A stretch of 64,000 nucleotides of DNA from Leptodontidium sp. MPI-SDFR-AT-0119 (Eukaryota; Ascomycota; Leotiomycetes; Helotiales; Leptodontidiaceae). The notes beneath the pieces were generated by a model, which did no database searches, was not told where the DNA came from, and saw nothing but the letters and a program-made list of their open reading frames with translations. The stretch is taken from positions 558,001-622,000 of the forward strand of contig JAHLEZ010000014.1 of the NCBI GenBank assembly GCA_020726505.1, read 5' to 3'. Positions 62,701-64,000 of this stretch are shown one piece after another. Positions within the stretch are counted from its first letter, which is position 1. The number at the start of each line of letters is the position of its first letter. The position numbers and the translations under genes were made by a program.

Positions 62701-63546
62701 TCCCGATGATCTTCCTCAGGGAGCCCAGGGACCACGAATCGACATCATCGGGGCCTATCTCGCCCGCCTCTACCGAAGCGGCATCGTGGTAGTCTGCAGC
62801 GCCGGCAACAACGGAAACTTCGAAATCAACCTGATCGACAAGACTCCACGAGTGCACGGAGGCCGGGACACATCACTGATCGTCGTGGGAGCGACGACAT
62901 TCGACGAGATTCGATGGCCTAACTCGCAGGTCATCGACCCGAACGATCAGGGCATCCTCTCCATTTACGCCAATGGTGTTGATGTCGTTTCCGCCTGGTT
63001 TCAAGATGACGACCTCTACACGACGGCGAGCGGTACGTCTGAAGCAACGGCTGTGACTTCAGGCCGGATCGCATATCTCATCGCCAACGACGTGTTGCAG
63101 GCCCAGCTCGTGCAAGGCGGCCTCAGCAATTTCGCATCCGCTGTGAAAGCACACATTCGTCAGCTGGGTACTAACATGAAGGGCACCGCGCGCGTCGACC
63201 CCGTCTATGCCACACCGGATACCGTCCCTCGTCTGGCGAACGGTGAGGCCATTGAGTGTCCTACGCAGAATGGCCAGGTGGCCCAGCCGGCGTACCAAGT
63301 TGCCCCCGGAGCTCAGGAGATCTTGCCAGCTGCCTATCCTACCATCCAAGTTTCTGATGGGATGCAGGTCGAGGTGCCGCAGAATCAGTTGGTAAGTCAC
63401 TCCCACACCCCCCTCACACCCTTTGGCGTTTTTATTATATTTGGGATTATCCCCCCCCCACATCACCCCCCACAACGAGAACTGTCTCCTCAAGTACTGC
63501 TAACTAACGACTCTTCTCGTAGCCTCCGTGTGTCCGACGGCCTTGA
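59740..63546 (+). CDS. Secreted WSC-domain / subtilisin-like (S8) protease fusion
   Basis: Eleven exons, 59740..60068, 60141..60518, 60618..60988, 61067..61125, 61197..61230, 61292..61428, 61486..61552, 61646..62331, 62379..62625, 62679..63391 and 63523..63546, give 1014 residues with all phases closing. Order: signal peptide (MALPTSIPMLVHLLFLITVCVA); Cys-rich segment (about 45-165); Thr/Pro linker; WSC domain (about 185-277, IGCFADADGN ... YAGVENNGECYWG); coiled coil with KKRKR; a hydrophobic Ala/Val-rich stretch (about 410-475); Pro/Gly/Thr linker; I9-like propeptide (FRVLIADVNDCDIKKLWDNP) ending near a KR site; and the S8 domain. The triad is Asp679 (LLDTGI), His710 (GHGTH) and Ser890 (SGTSEATA), with oxyanion Asn813 (AGNNGN). 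All four are present, so it should be an active extracellular serine protease. Upstream ATG-less codons are ignored. WSC may hold it at the wall. Confidence 0.9.
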
Positions 63547-64000
63547 TATCACGATTAAATGTCTAAATCGGGCATTTGTTGATCGAAAGATGGGCGGGCC
63601 GTGGCGGATATCATGATTTCATGATATGAATGCATCGCGATAGAAGCTGATTCTATAATGTCCGGTTTTACACATTCACACAATACTAGATATGTATTGA
63701 TTCATCGCCACTGAAATATATCCCCACGCCGTCCCAGCTTGCCATGGAGCTAGCGACTGTGGTGATGTTCGTGTTCAGACTCTTCACGATAACAAAACTT
63801 CCTATTTTTTTCGGGTCTTGATAAGAATGGGCGGTGGAACATAGAATTTTTTTTTTTTTTTTTTGTTTTATTAATATTGACCCTTGATATTAGTCATCTC
63901 TCAACTGTAAAATACTGCTGGCCTTTTCCTAGATACCCCTCCTTACCGACGACGACCTCGATAGCGAGGGTCAGAGTATCAACAAACAAGCGAATGGATA
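63547..64000. other. 3' flank to window edge
   Basis: It contains the presumed 3' UTR of the protease gene and a 17-T run at 63848-63864. A minus frame open to the right edge is too short (34 codons) to call. Confidence 0.5.

Noticed and set aside
63894..64000. Minus-strand frame open to the right edge
   Set aside because: Only 34 codons, no motif, and a competing short frame ending in RGRRR; not enough to call a partial gene.

Overview
The window is nuclear DNA of a filamentous ascomycete (Pezizomycotina). The evidence is short spliceosomal introns of about 47-140 nt with GT..AG ends and CTRAC-like branch sites, an AreA/NIT2-type GATA factor, WSC and fasciclin surface proteins, and DUF6594 and zinc-cluster-factor relatives. 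A leotiomycete (Helotiales-like) host is my best guess from protein flavour only. All gene models were spliced by eye from the bases; exon boundaries are in the entries.

Layout. 1-538: start of an unrecognised gene running off the left edge (-). 2832-6017: areA-like global nitrogen regulator (-). About 6.0-17.1 kb: gene-free, rich in microsatellites. 17.07-18.5 kb: single-pass WSC protein (+). 18.9-20.5 kb and 29.8-31.3 kb: two paralogous six-exon DUF6594 membrane-protein genes (-). Between them lie an uncertain small gene and a protein-kinase gene broken by two frameshifts. 31.3-39.4 kb: mostly unassigned sequence with one candidate small cysteine-rich secreted protein. 39.4-40.5 kb: short zinc-cluster-type transcription factor (-). 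41.9-42.8 kb: second kinase-like gene (+), overlapping tail to tail with a CCoAOMT-type O-methyltransferase (-). 45-49.6 kb: hotdog thioesterase, GNAT acetyltransferase and a two-domain fasciclin protein (all -). 51.0-53.2 kb: glutamate decarboxylase (+). 54.4-58.1 kb: secreted GH88/GH105-like protein carrying 13 cysteine-rich repeats (-). 59.7-63.5 kb: secreted WSC-subtilisin fusion (+).

The last two large secreted genes are divergent and share one upstream region of about 1.7 kb, so they may be co-regulated. The conserved housekeeping-type genes (areA, gad, OMT, thioesterase, GNAT, FAS1) alternate with accessory stretches holding duplicated or decaying genes (DUF6594 pair, kinases, truncated regulator). 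The two most unusual proteins are the hydrolase with the 13-fold six-cysteine array and the WSC/coiled-coil/hydrophobic/I9-like/S8 fusion. No tRNA, rRNA, CRISPR array or intact transposon was recognised.
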